A stretch of DNA of 64,000 nucleotides. Source: Streptomyces sp. NBC_00390 (GTDB taxonomy: Bacteria; Actinomycetota; Actinomycetes; Streptomycetales; Streptomycetaceae). The notes beneath the pieces are model-generated. The model was not told the origin of the DNA. It ran no database searches and saw only the letters and a program-made list of their open reading frames with translations. The translations under genes and the position numbers were made by a program. Shown here one piece after another: positions 57,701 through 64,000 of the stretch (within the stretch, counting starts at the first letter, position 1; each line of letters opens with the position of its first letter). The stretch is from contig NZ_CP107945.1 in the NCBI RefSeq assembly GCF_036057275.1, positions 6,200,001-6,264,000 on the forward strand, written 5' to 3'.

Positions 57701-60196
57701 TCAGCCTCGCTGGCGGGACGGCAGACGCAGCCTCCCCGTCCAGCGGTCCAGGCCCAGGCGGCGAGGGCTCCAGCGGTCCGTGAGCGTGGCCCAGCCCTCC
57801 GAGAGGGCCCACACCACCCGGACCGATGACGGAGGCAGCAGCAGAGCCCGCGTGCGGGTCCTGAAGTCCGCCGCCTCCCGCAGGCCCTCACGGATCCGGC
57901 GGGCGTCCTCCGCAAGACCGGTGACGGGGCGGGGGGACGGGGCGTACAGCACCTGTTCCACCGCGCGGGCCATCCGGTGCACCGCTGCCGCGGGCTCGTC
58001 CTCCAGCTTGCCCAGCCGGACGATGCGGGCCGCCGCCTTGCGCGGCGTCTGCGATTCGTCGGGCGAGATACCGAAGTCCCAGGCCGTGTCGTTGACCTCC
58101 TGCCAGACGGCCAGCGTCCTGCCCGGGTCGTCCACGTCCGTACGACCCGCGGTGGCCGGTGTCGCGAAGCCCTCGGCGGACACCTCGTCGTCGGCCGCCG
58201 CCTTCGCAGGTCTGCGCACACTCGGGGTCAGCCTGCGGGCGCGAGTCCTGAGCCGCCACAGCAGTGGAAGCAGCAGCACCAGCGCTGCTCCCACCACGCT
58301 CAGACCCACGGTCAGCACCGTGCCCAGCGTTGAGTCGCCGGCCTCGGGCGGCTCGATGTCACGGGGAGCGGCAGCGCCGCACTCGCCGAGGCGCCGCTCC
58401 GGCTCGGGGCAGGCGCCCCGGTCGGTCGGGGCCACCGACGGCGCCGAGGACTCCTGCTCCTCGGGCTGCGCCGGGTCGCTGGGGGAGCCTGAAGGGGCCT
58501 GCGGCCGCGCGTAGTCGGGGACGTTGCCACGGCTCGGGGTCGGCTCGAAACGCGTCCAGCCCACGCCCTCGAAGTACAGCTCCGGCCAGGCGTGCGCATC
58601 ACGCAGACCGACCGAGACCGTGCCGTCCGACTGCGGGGTTCCGGGCACGAATCCCACGGCGACCCGGGCCGGGATGCCCAGCGTCCGGGCCATCGCCGCC
58701 ATCGAGAACGAGAAGTGGACGCAGAAGCCCTCCTTCTGCTGCAGGAAGCGGCTGATCGCCCTGGCGCCCGTACCCGACTGCACCTTGGTGTCGTAGACGA
58801 ATCCGCCGTCCTCGGCGAACCAGTCCTGCAGCGCCACGGCCCGTTCCCAGTCGTTCGTCGCGCCCTTGGTGACCTTCTGCGCGGTCCGCCTGACGTCGTC
58901 CGGCAGTGCGTCGGGCACCTGCGTGAACTCACGCCGCAGGGCGGCGGATGCGGGCGGGGCGTCGACCAGCTGGTCCTGCGTCGGCCGCACCACCAGGCTG
59001 TTCGCCGAGTACTGCACGCCCGAGGTGGTCTGCTTCCGGTCACCGACCAGGCCGCGTCCCACGGGCTCGAAACGCCAGTTCCCGTCGATGGCCACCTTGG
59101 TCGCCGGATAGGGCAGCGGCAGCCAGCTCTGCCGGTAGGTCTTGGCCGCGGACAGGTTCGTCCTGACCTCGGTGACGGCGACCGCCGGGCTCAGCCCGGG
59201 GGGCTCGGGCAGCCGCTCCGGCACGCTCCCCACGCTGCGCTGGGAGGAACTCCACGCGGTGCCGTTGAACTTGTCGAGCGCGACGATCCGCAGATACATG
59301 TCCTTGAGGGCGGGCGCGTTCGTCCGGTACCGCAGCACCTCGCGGTTCTCCGACTGCTTCAGACTGTCGTCGAGCGCGACCAGCGGGTTCACCGCGTCGA
59401 TCGTGCCGCCACCGCCCGGACCCGAGCCGGGGCCGTTCCCCACGCCGCCGAGCAGCCCGCCGTTCAGGGCGGGCAGCGCCGCCGGGACCGCCAGTGCGAC
59501 ACCGAGCGCCAGCGCGCCGATCCGGCGCCCCGTGCGGACCGGCGCCGTGGCCTGGCTGCTGCCACCGGCGAACCCGCCGGGCGTACGCGCCTGGCCCGGC
59601 GGCGCGCCGCCGAAGACGCGCCCCCACTGGGAGAGCCGGTCGCGGCCCTCGGCCAGCAGAAGCACCAGATAGCCGCAGGCCGCGAGGAGGAACCAGATCC
59701 AGCTCGCGCCGCCGGAGAGTCCGGCGGCCACCGAGTAGAGCGCGAGCAGCGGCAGACCGGCCGGGGCCGCGCTGCGGTACGTCACCGCGAGCGCGTCCAC
59801 CGCGAGACCGATCAGCAGCACACCGCCGATCAGCATCAGCTCGATGCCGTCGGTCGCCGGGGCCGGGCTCGCATAGCGGCCCACGTCGTCCGCGCCCGTC
59901 GTCAGCAACCGGGAGAACTGCTCGAACGCCTCCGGGCCCGGCAGCACCCACAGCAGTGCCTTCTCATGGGCGAACACCGCGGTGAGCAGCAGCAGCGCCG
60001 CCAGCGCCTGCGCCGCCACCGTCAGGGGCCGGGCCAGCGGCACCCGCAGGACGAGTGCGCCGACGCCGCACTGGATCGCCAGCAGGAACGCCGCCTGCAC
60101 CAGCCAGCCCGCCGAATCGACCAGCGGCAGCAGTGACGCCGCCGTCATCAGGGTGGCGGCGAAGGCGCACAGCGCGAGCCTTCCGCGACCGCTCAT
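57701..60196 (-). CDS. TgpA-family membrane transglutaminase-like protein
   Basis: An 831-residue protein. Residues 1-270 hold about seven membrane helices (DUF3488). The extracytoplasmic transglutaminase core has the catalytic Cys in QKEGFCVHFSFSMAAMARTLGIPARVAVGF and the His in DAHAWPELYFEGVGWTRFEPTP. A Pro/Ser linker, one more membrane helix (LTVGLSVVGAALVLLLPLLW) and a cytoplasmic DUF4129-like tail follow. The three-gene order MoxR-DUF58-TgpA is a conserved envelope system of unclear job. ATG 60196 overlaps the DUF58 stop by 4 bp. Confidence 0.93.
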   Translation of the reverse strand: MSGRGRLALCAFAATLMTAASLLPLVDSAGWLVQAAFLLAIQCGVGALVLRVPLARPLTVAAQALAALLLLTAVFAHEKALLWVLPGPEAFEQFSRLLTTGADDVGRYASPAPATDGIELMLIGGVLLIGLAVDALAVTYRSAAPAGLPLLALYSVAAGLSGGASWIWFLLAACGYLVLLLAEGRDRLSQWGRVFGGAPPGQARTPGGFAGGSSQATAPVRTGRRIGALALGVALAVPAALPALNGGLLGGVGNGPGSGPGGGGTIDAVNPLVALDDSLKQSENREVLRYRTNAPALKDMYLRIVALDKFNGTAWSSSQRSVGSVPERLPEPPGLSPAVAVTEVRTNLSAAKTYRQSWLPLPYPATKVAIDGNWRFEPVGRGLVGDRKQTTSGVQYSANSLVVRPTQDQLVDAPPASAALRREFTQVPDALPDDVRRTAQKVTKGATNDWERAVALQDWFAEDGGFVYDTKVQSGTGARAISRFLQQKEGFCVHFSFSMAAMARTLGIPARVAVGFVPGTPQSDGTVSVGLRDAHAWPELYFEGVGWTRFEPTPSRGNVPDYARPQAPSGSPSDPAQPEEQESSAPSVAPTDRGACPEPERRLGECGAAAPRDIEPPEAGDSTLGTVLTVGLSVVGAALVLLLPLLWRLRTRARRLTPSVRRPAKAAADDEVSAEGFATPATAGRTDVDDPGRTLAVWQEVNDTAWDFGISPDESQTPRKAAARIVRLGKLEDEPAAAVHRMARAVEQVLYAPSPRPVTGLAEDARRIREGLREAADFRTRTRALLLPPSSVRVVWALSEGWATLTDRWSPRRLGLDRWTGRLRLPSRQRG

Positions 60197-61560
60197 GACC
60201 AACCCCCCGTGAACCCGTTCGTACCGGCGCCGGGCGAGTCGGTGTACTGCCGGCCCGCCTGCTGCCACAGATCGGCCAGCGGCGCCCCTGGCGGCGCCGC
60301 GAGCGCCGTCCAGCCCGCTTCGCGCAGCTGTTGCAGCCTTTCGTCGACCGCGCCCGCCACCGCACCGCCGGTCACCCAGGTCCCGCTGTCCAGCACGAAG
60401 GCGACCGCCGCACCGCTGCGCCGGCGCATCCTGGCCGCCATCGCGGCCTGTTCGTCGTCAAGGTCGCCGAAGAAGGCGACCAGCAGACCTTCGTTGCCGC
60501 CGCGCAGCACGTCGTACGCGCGCGACAGTCCGCCACCGTCGGAGTGGTCCACGACGGCGAGGGTGTCCATCATCGTGCCCGCGGAGGCCGCGGACTCCTG
60601 GGACGAGCCGGCGAAGCCGTCGGAGCCCTCGCCGGGCACGGAGGCACCGGTGTCCGTGAGCAGCCGGACGGCGAAGCCCCGCTCCAGCAGGTGCATCAGG
60701 GCCGATGCCGCGCCGGAGACCGCCCACTCGAAGGCCGAGTCCGGTCCCGAGCCTTGATAGGCCTTGGCCCGGGTGTCGAGCAGCACCGTGCAGCGGGACC
60801 GCTGCGGCTGCTCCTCGCGGCGCACCATCAGCTCGCCGTAGCGCGCGGTGGAGCGCCAGTGAACCCGGCGGAGATCGTCTCCGTGGCGGTAGGCGCGGGG
60901 GATCACGTCGTCGTCACCGGCCAGGGCGAGCGAGCGCTGGCGCCCGTCGCCGTACCCGGACGCCTCGCCGGACAGGCGCACCGCGGGCAGCGCCTCGGTC
61001 CGGGGGATGACGGTGAGGGTGTCGAACGCGCTGAAGGAGCGGGTCAGCTCGCACATCCCGAACGGGTCGCTCAACCTGAGCTGCAGCGGGCCGAGCGGAT
61101 AACGCCCGCGCAGGTCGGAACGGACACGGTAGGACACCTCGCGCCGGCCGCCCGCCTCCACCCGGTCCAGCACGAACCGGGGGCGTGGCCCCAGCACGTA
61201 CGGCACGTGGTCCTGGAGCATCAGCAGCCCGGTGGGCATCCGCGAGACATTGTCCATCCGAAGGTGCACCCGGGACTCGGAGCCGGAGGGCACCCGGGCA
61301 GGCGCGAGCCGCCGGCTGGCCGCGACCCGGTAGCGGGTGCGGTACAGCACCAGCACGGCCAGCAACGGCAGTACGGCGAGCAGCAGGCCGACCCGCAGCA
61401 GATCGGCCTGCCCGAGCACATACGCGCATGCGGCGGCCGCCACCCCTGCGGCGAGGAAGGATCGGCCCCGCGTGGTCAGCCCGCCCAGAGCCGCCTTCAC
61501 ACCGCCCTTGTCCTTGCTGTCTTCGTGGCCGTCGGGGGCGGCGGGACCCTGGGCCGACAT
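60193..61560 (-). CDS. DUF58 (VWA-like) membrane protein
   Basis: A 455-residue protein. Two N-terminal membrane helices (SFLAAGVAAAACAYVLG, LLLAVLPLLAVLVLY) precede a beta-rich extension and the DUF58 core motif VIPRAYRHGDDLRRVHWRSTARYGELMVRREE. A VWA-like fold (CTVLLDTRAKAY) follows. DUF58 proteins pair with MoxR ATPases. ATG 61560 overlaps the moxR stop (TGATG); GTG 61563 is an equal alternative. Confidence 0.92.
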   Translation of the reverse strand: MSAQGPAAPDGHEDSKDKGGVKAALGGLTTRGRSFLAAGVAAAACAYVLGQADLLRVGLLLAVLPLLAVLVLYRTRYRVAASRRLAPARVPSGSESRVHLRMDNVSRMPTGLLMLQDHVPYVLGPRPRFVLDRVEAGGRREVSYRVRSDLRGRYPLGPLQLRLSDPFGMCELTRSFSAFDTLTVIPRTEALPAVRLSGEASGYGDGRQRSLALAGDDDVIPRAYRHGDDLRRVHWRSTARYGELMVRREEQPQRSRCTVLLDTRAKAYQGSGPDSAFEWAVSGAASALMHLLERGFAVRLLTDTGASVPGEGSDGFAGSSQESAASAGTMMDTLAVVDHSDGGGLSRAYDVLRGGNEGLLVAFFGDLDDEQAAMAARMRRRSGAAVAFVLDSGTWVTGGAVAGAVDERLQQLREAGWTALAAPPGAPLADLWQQAGRQYTDSPGAGTNGFTGGWS

Positions 61561-62603
61561 CACAGCCGCCGGGCGCCGGGCTGCTGGCCGTAGAGCGGCT
61601 GCTGCTGCCCGCCCGCCACATAGGCGCCGTCCGGGCTGCCGGACGTGGGCACGGGGGTGCGCTGCACGATGTCGAGCACGACCTGCTCGGCGGTGCGGCG
61701 GTTCAGCTGCGCCTGTGCGGTGGGCAGCAGGCGGTGCGCCAGCACCTGCACGGCCAGGCCCTGCACATCGTCCGGCAGGGCGTACTCACGGCCGCTGAGT
61801 GCGGCCGACGCCTTCGCGGCACGCAGCAGATGCAGCGTCGCGCGCGGGGACGCGCCGAGTCTGAGGTCCGGGTGGTTACGGGTGGCAGCCACCAGTTCCA
61901 CCGCGTACCGCCGCACGGATTCGGCCACGTGGACCTGGCGCACCGCCTCGATGAGCTTCACGATCTCGTGGGCGTGCGCCACCGGCTGCAGGTCGTCCAG
62001 CGGGTTGACGCCGCCGTGGACATCGAGCATCTGCAGCTCGGCCGCCGCACTCGGGTAGCCGATGGACACCCGCGCCATGAAACGGTCGCGCTGCGCCTCG
62101 GGGAGAGGGTAGGTGCCCTCCATCTCCACCGGGTTCTGCGTCGCCACCACCATGAACGGGTTGGGCAGCTCGTAGCTGTGCCCGTCGATGGTGACCTGGC
62201 GCTCCTCCATGGACTCCAGCAGCGCGGACTGCGTCTTGGGCGAAGCGCGGTTGATCTCGTCGCCGATCACGATCTGGGCGAAGATCGCGCCGGGCTTGAA
62301 CTCGAAGTCGCGTCGCTGCTGGTCGAAGATCGACACACCGGTGATGTCGGACGGAAGCAGATCCGGCGTGAACTGGATACGCCGCACCGAGCAGTCGATG
62401 GAGCGTGCAAGTGCCTTGGCCAGCATCGTCTTGCCGACGCCGGGGACATCTTCGATCAGCAGATGTCCCTCCGCCAGCAACACGGTCAGCGAAAGCCGTA
62501 CGACCTCAGGCTTGCCCTCGATCACACTCTCCACCGACCTGCGGACACGCTCCGCTGTGGTGGTCAGATCTGTGAGGCTCGCTCGATCGTCATAGGTCGT
62601 CAC
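61560..62603 (-). CDS. MoxR-family AAA+ ATPase
   Basis: A 347-residue AAA+ chaperone-like ATPase. Walker A is LIEDVPGVGKTMLAKALARS, Walker B IVIGDEINRASPKTQSALLESM, sensor 1 VVATQNPVEMEGTYPLPEAQRDRF and sensor 2 LGASPRATLHLLRAAKA. MoxR proteins act on partners with VWA domains, here the DUF58 protein encoded next. GTG 62603 has GAGGAGGG 4-5 nt upstream; the longer reading frame to 62738 lacks a site. The C-terminal tail is Gln/Gly-rich. Confidence 0.94.
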   Translation of the reverse strand: MTTYDDRASLTDLTTTAERVRRSVESVIEGKPEVVRLSLTVLLAEGHLLIEDVPGVGKTMLAKALARSIDCSVRRIQFTPDLLPSDITGVSIFDQQRRDFEFKPGAIFAQIVIGDEINRASPKTQSALLESMEERQVTIDGHSYELPNPFMVVATQNPVEMEGTYPLPEAQRDRFMARVSIGYPSAAAELQMLDVHGGVNPLDDLQPVAHAHEIVKLIEAVRQVHVAESVRRYAVELVAATRNHPDLRLGASPRATLHLLRAAKASAALSGREYALPDDVQGLAVQVLAHRLLPTAQAQLNRRTAEQVVLDIVQRTPVPTSGSPDGAYVAGGQQQPLYGQQPGARRL

Positions 62604-62800
62604 CCGGCCCTCCTCGGCCCGTTCTAGGGCCGGTGCCTGACACAGCACGGCCCACCCCGAAACACGGACACCGCCTCCGGAGGGGTTCCGGAGGGATGTC
62701 TCACCCGCATTCTTGTTGGCGTTACCGCGTTGTGTCACTCGCCTGTGGATAACTGGGAGGGATATGCCGGGTTTGGTTCAATTGTCGAGTGCCTGACCGG

Positions 62801-63343
62801 TCACTCAGCGGGGTCGATCTCCCGCAGTACACCCTTCGTGACATCGAAGACGAAGCCCCGGACGTCATCCGTGTGCAGCAGGAACGGTGAGGTGCGCACC
62901 CGCTGCATCGACTGCCGTACGTCCTGCTCCACGTCGCGGAACGCCTCGACCGCCCACGCCGGACGCTGGCCGACCTCCTCCTCCAGCTCGATCCGGAAGT
63001 CCTCGGTGATCTTCTCCAGACCGCAGCCGGTGTGGTGGACCAGTATCACGCTGCGCGTGCCCAGCGCCCGCTGGCTGATGGTCAGTGAACGGATCACGTC
63101 ATCGGTGACCACGCCGCCGGCGTTGCGGATGGTGTGGCAGTCGCCCAGTTCCAGGCCCAGCGCGGCGTGCAGGTCGAGCCGGGCGTCCATGCAGGCGACC
63201 ACGGCGACCTGGAGCACCGGCCGCGCGTCCATCCCGGGGTCCTGGAACTCGGCGGCGTAGCGCAGGTTGGCTTCGACGAGTCGGTCTGTGACCGTCCCGC
63301 CTGTGGGAACCGGCTCGGCGGACTTGTGCGCAGAAGTCGACAT
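62801..63343 (-). CDS. Beta-class carbonic anhydrase
   Basis: A 180-residue zinc enzyme interconverting CO2 and bicarbonate. The zinc ligands are Cys51 and Asp53 in VVACMDARLDL and His104 and Cys107 in VHHTGCG. HTIRNAGGVVTDDVIRSLTISQRALGT is the usual middle. The short length and the Cys-x-Asp-x-Arg motif match the small beta-CA group of actinobacteria. ATG 63343 lies 7 nt after TACCTT (leaderless). It is divergent from rsmH. Confidence 0.92.
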   Translation of the reverse strand: MSTSAHKSAEPVPTGGTVTDRLVEANLRYAAEFQDPGMDARPVLQVAVVACMDARLDLHAALGLELGDCHTIRNAGGVVTDDVIRSLTISQRALGTRSVILVHHTGCGLEKITEDFRIELEEEVGQRPAWAVEAFRDVEQDVRQSMQRVRTSPFLLHTDDVRGFVFDVTKGVLREIDPAE

Positions 63344-63472
63344 GGCAATGAAGGTACTGGGCACAACGCGTCCCGGCCCGTTGTGAGAGCGGACAAAGAC
63401 CGTCAACGTGCGTTGTTGTGAGGTAACCCACAAGTGTGGAACGGCGGCCCACGCGACGCGCTCGCCGGTTGA

Positions 63473-63500
63473 TTGACCGGCCGGACCGGTGGACTAAAGT
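63473..63500 (+). promoter_or_regulatory. Promoter of the rsmH/dcw cluster
   Basis: TTGACC (63473-63478), 16-bp spacer, TAAAGT (63495-63500), a good housekeeping-type promoter. It predicts a leader of about 110 nt before the ATG at 63616. The dyad CCGGTTGATTGACCGG (63465-63480) overlaps the -35 element. Confidence 0.65.
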
Positions 63501-63506
63501 GACGCG

Positions 63507-63610
63507 AGTTCACGGACGCCATCGGCACATCTGGTGGTCTCCCGCAAGATTTTCCGCGTGCGCGGCGTACGCACGGCCCGGCCATGCCCCGCCCGCGCCG
63601 TACCTGAGAG
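63507..63610 (+). ncRNA. Long rsmH leader, candidate mraW RNA motif
   Basis: An mraW RNA motif has been described in the 5' UTR of actinobacterial mraW (rsmH) operons. This leader is at the right place and is rich in possible stems (GCGTGCGCGGCGTACGCAC region, 63555-63573), but I cannot verify the consensus by eye. There is no mraZ gene between the promoter and rsmH. Confidence 0.35.
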
Positions 63611-63615
63611 GGCGC

Positions 63616-64000
63616 ATGAGCCACACCCGACACGTCCCGGTGATGCTCCAGCGGTGCCTGGACCTGTTGGCCCCGGCCCTGCAGAGGCCGGGTGCGGTCG
63701 TCGTCGACTGCACCCTCGGACTCGGCGGTCACAGTGAGGCGCTGCTCACGCAGTTTCCCGAGGCACGTCTGATCGCACTCGACCGGGACAGGGAGGCACT
63801 GCGCCTGTCGGGTGAGCGGCTCGCACCGTTCGGCGACCGGGCGACCTTGGTGCACGCCGTCTACGACGAACTTCCCGAGGTCCTCGCCCGGCTCGGCGTC
63901 CCGCGCGTCGAGGGTGTGCTCTTCGATCTCGGTGTCTCCTCCATGCAGCTGGACGAGGCCGACCGGGGCTTCGCGTACGCCCAGGACGCCCCGCTCGACA
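63616..64000 (+). CDS. rsmH: 16S rRNA (cytosine(1402)-N4)-methyltransferase, 5' part
   Basis: The first 128 residues of RsmH/MraW, cut by the window edge. It methylates N4 of C1402 in 16S rRNA. Motifs: MSHTRHVPVMLQRCLDLLAP, SAM-binding VVDCTLGLGGHSEALL, LIALDRDREAL and FDLGVSSMQLDEADRGFAY. RsmH is the first gene of the dcw cluster in Streptomyces, so ftsL, pbp and mur genes should follow. GAGAGGG lies 5 nt before the ATG. Confidence 0.96.
   Translation, partial: MSHTRHVPVMLQRCLDLLAPALQRPGAVVVDCTLGLGGHSEALLTQFPEARLIALDRDREALRLSGERLAPFGDRATLVHAVYDELPEVLARLGVPRVEGVLFDLGVSSMQLDEADRGFAYAQDAPLD

Noticed and set aside
1..64000. Mobile elements, integrase or attachment sites
   Set aside because: No transposase, integrase, tRNA-flanking direct repeats or compositional break were seen. 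Gene content is conserved Streptomyces core throughout.

Overview
This window is a stretch of core chromosome from a Streptomyces (or very close actinomycete). The DNA is very GC-rich with G/C in most third codon positions, GTG starts are frequent, and many genes carry a -10-like hexamer only 6-8 nt before the start codon (leaderless transcripts). The gene order, from the cytochrome bc1 operon to the start of the division/cell-wall (dcw) cluster, matches my memory of the S. coelicolor SCO2150 to SCO2091 region. That synteny is recalled, not computed. I see no insertion sequence, prophage, CRISPR array, tRNA or rRNA gene.

Layout. 1-3 kb: end of qcrC, then qcrA and qcrB (cytochrome bc1). 3-6 kb: trpD, then a SAM-IV riboswitch leader in front of a cysteine-desulfurase-like class V aminotransferase. 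6-9 kb: rhomboid protease coupled to a stand-alone Lrp/AsnC sensor domain, a small zinc-ribbon-like protein and an NYN-domain protein. 9-13 kb: two tandem secreted NlpC/P60 hydrolases, the first behind a structured leader, and a lipoprotein with an HExxH motif. 13-20 kb: GT87-like membrane protein, PimB-like glycosyltransferase, Tat-exported cholesterol oxidase, long-chain acyl-CoA ligase, metallophosphoesterase. 20-26 kb: SRPBCC protein and a degenerate ArsA-like ATPase, DUF5304 gene, ROK glucokinase, EEP hydrolase, lipase and membrane protein, acyltransferase. 26-31 kb: MacS/MacR-like two-component pair, pfkA behind two CRP-like sites, D-2-hydroxyacid dehydrogenase. 31-35 kb: a trpL leader peptide and attenuator in front of a fused TrpE-TrpG gene, divergent from a class II DAHP synthase. 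34.6-37 kb: iron-box-controlled bfd convergent with bacterioferritin, sulfite-oxidase-like protein, DUF4396 protein behind a CsoR-like box. 37-46 kb: endonuclease IV, PASTA kinase, the thiOSG operon with its TPP riboswitch, an FAD reductase, an Rv2175c-like protein, thiE, metF and a Tyr/Gln-rich membrane protein. 46-57 kb: CrtI-like oxidoreductase, DUF4126 protein, TetR regulator with a YhgE/Pip exporter and an ABC-like ATPase, MASE1 protein, PP2C phosphatase, HEPN-like protein, methyltransferase, DUF3040 protein. 57-64 kb: an operon of MoxR ATPase, DUF58 protein and TgpA transglutaminase, a beta-carbonic anhydrase, and the start of rsmH (mraW).

How it fits together. Several units serve aromatic amino acid supply (trpD, trpEG, DAHP synthase), thiamine synthesis (thiO, thiS, thiG, thiE), sulfur/one-carbon metabolism (SAM-IV unit, metF), carbon control (glucokinase, pfkA), iron handling (bfd, bfr) and envelope remodelling (NlpC/P60 pair, PASTA kinase, MoxR/DUF58/TgpA, rsmH). 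The window is most interesting for its regulatory DNA: two clear riboswitches, a Trp attenuator, a candidate attenuator before an NlpC/P60 gene, paired CRP-like sites, an iron box, a copper-type operator, a perfect TetR-type operator, and two P-loop proteins whose Walker A lysine is arginine. No wholly novel multi-gene system is evident. The best candidates for something undescribed are the YhgE exporter with its degenerate ATPase, and the NlpC/P60 leader.
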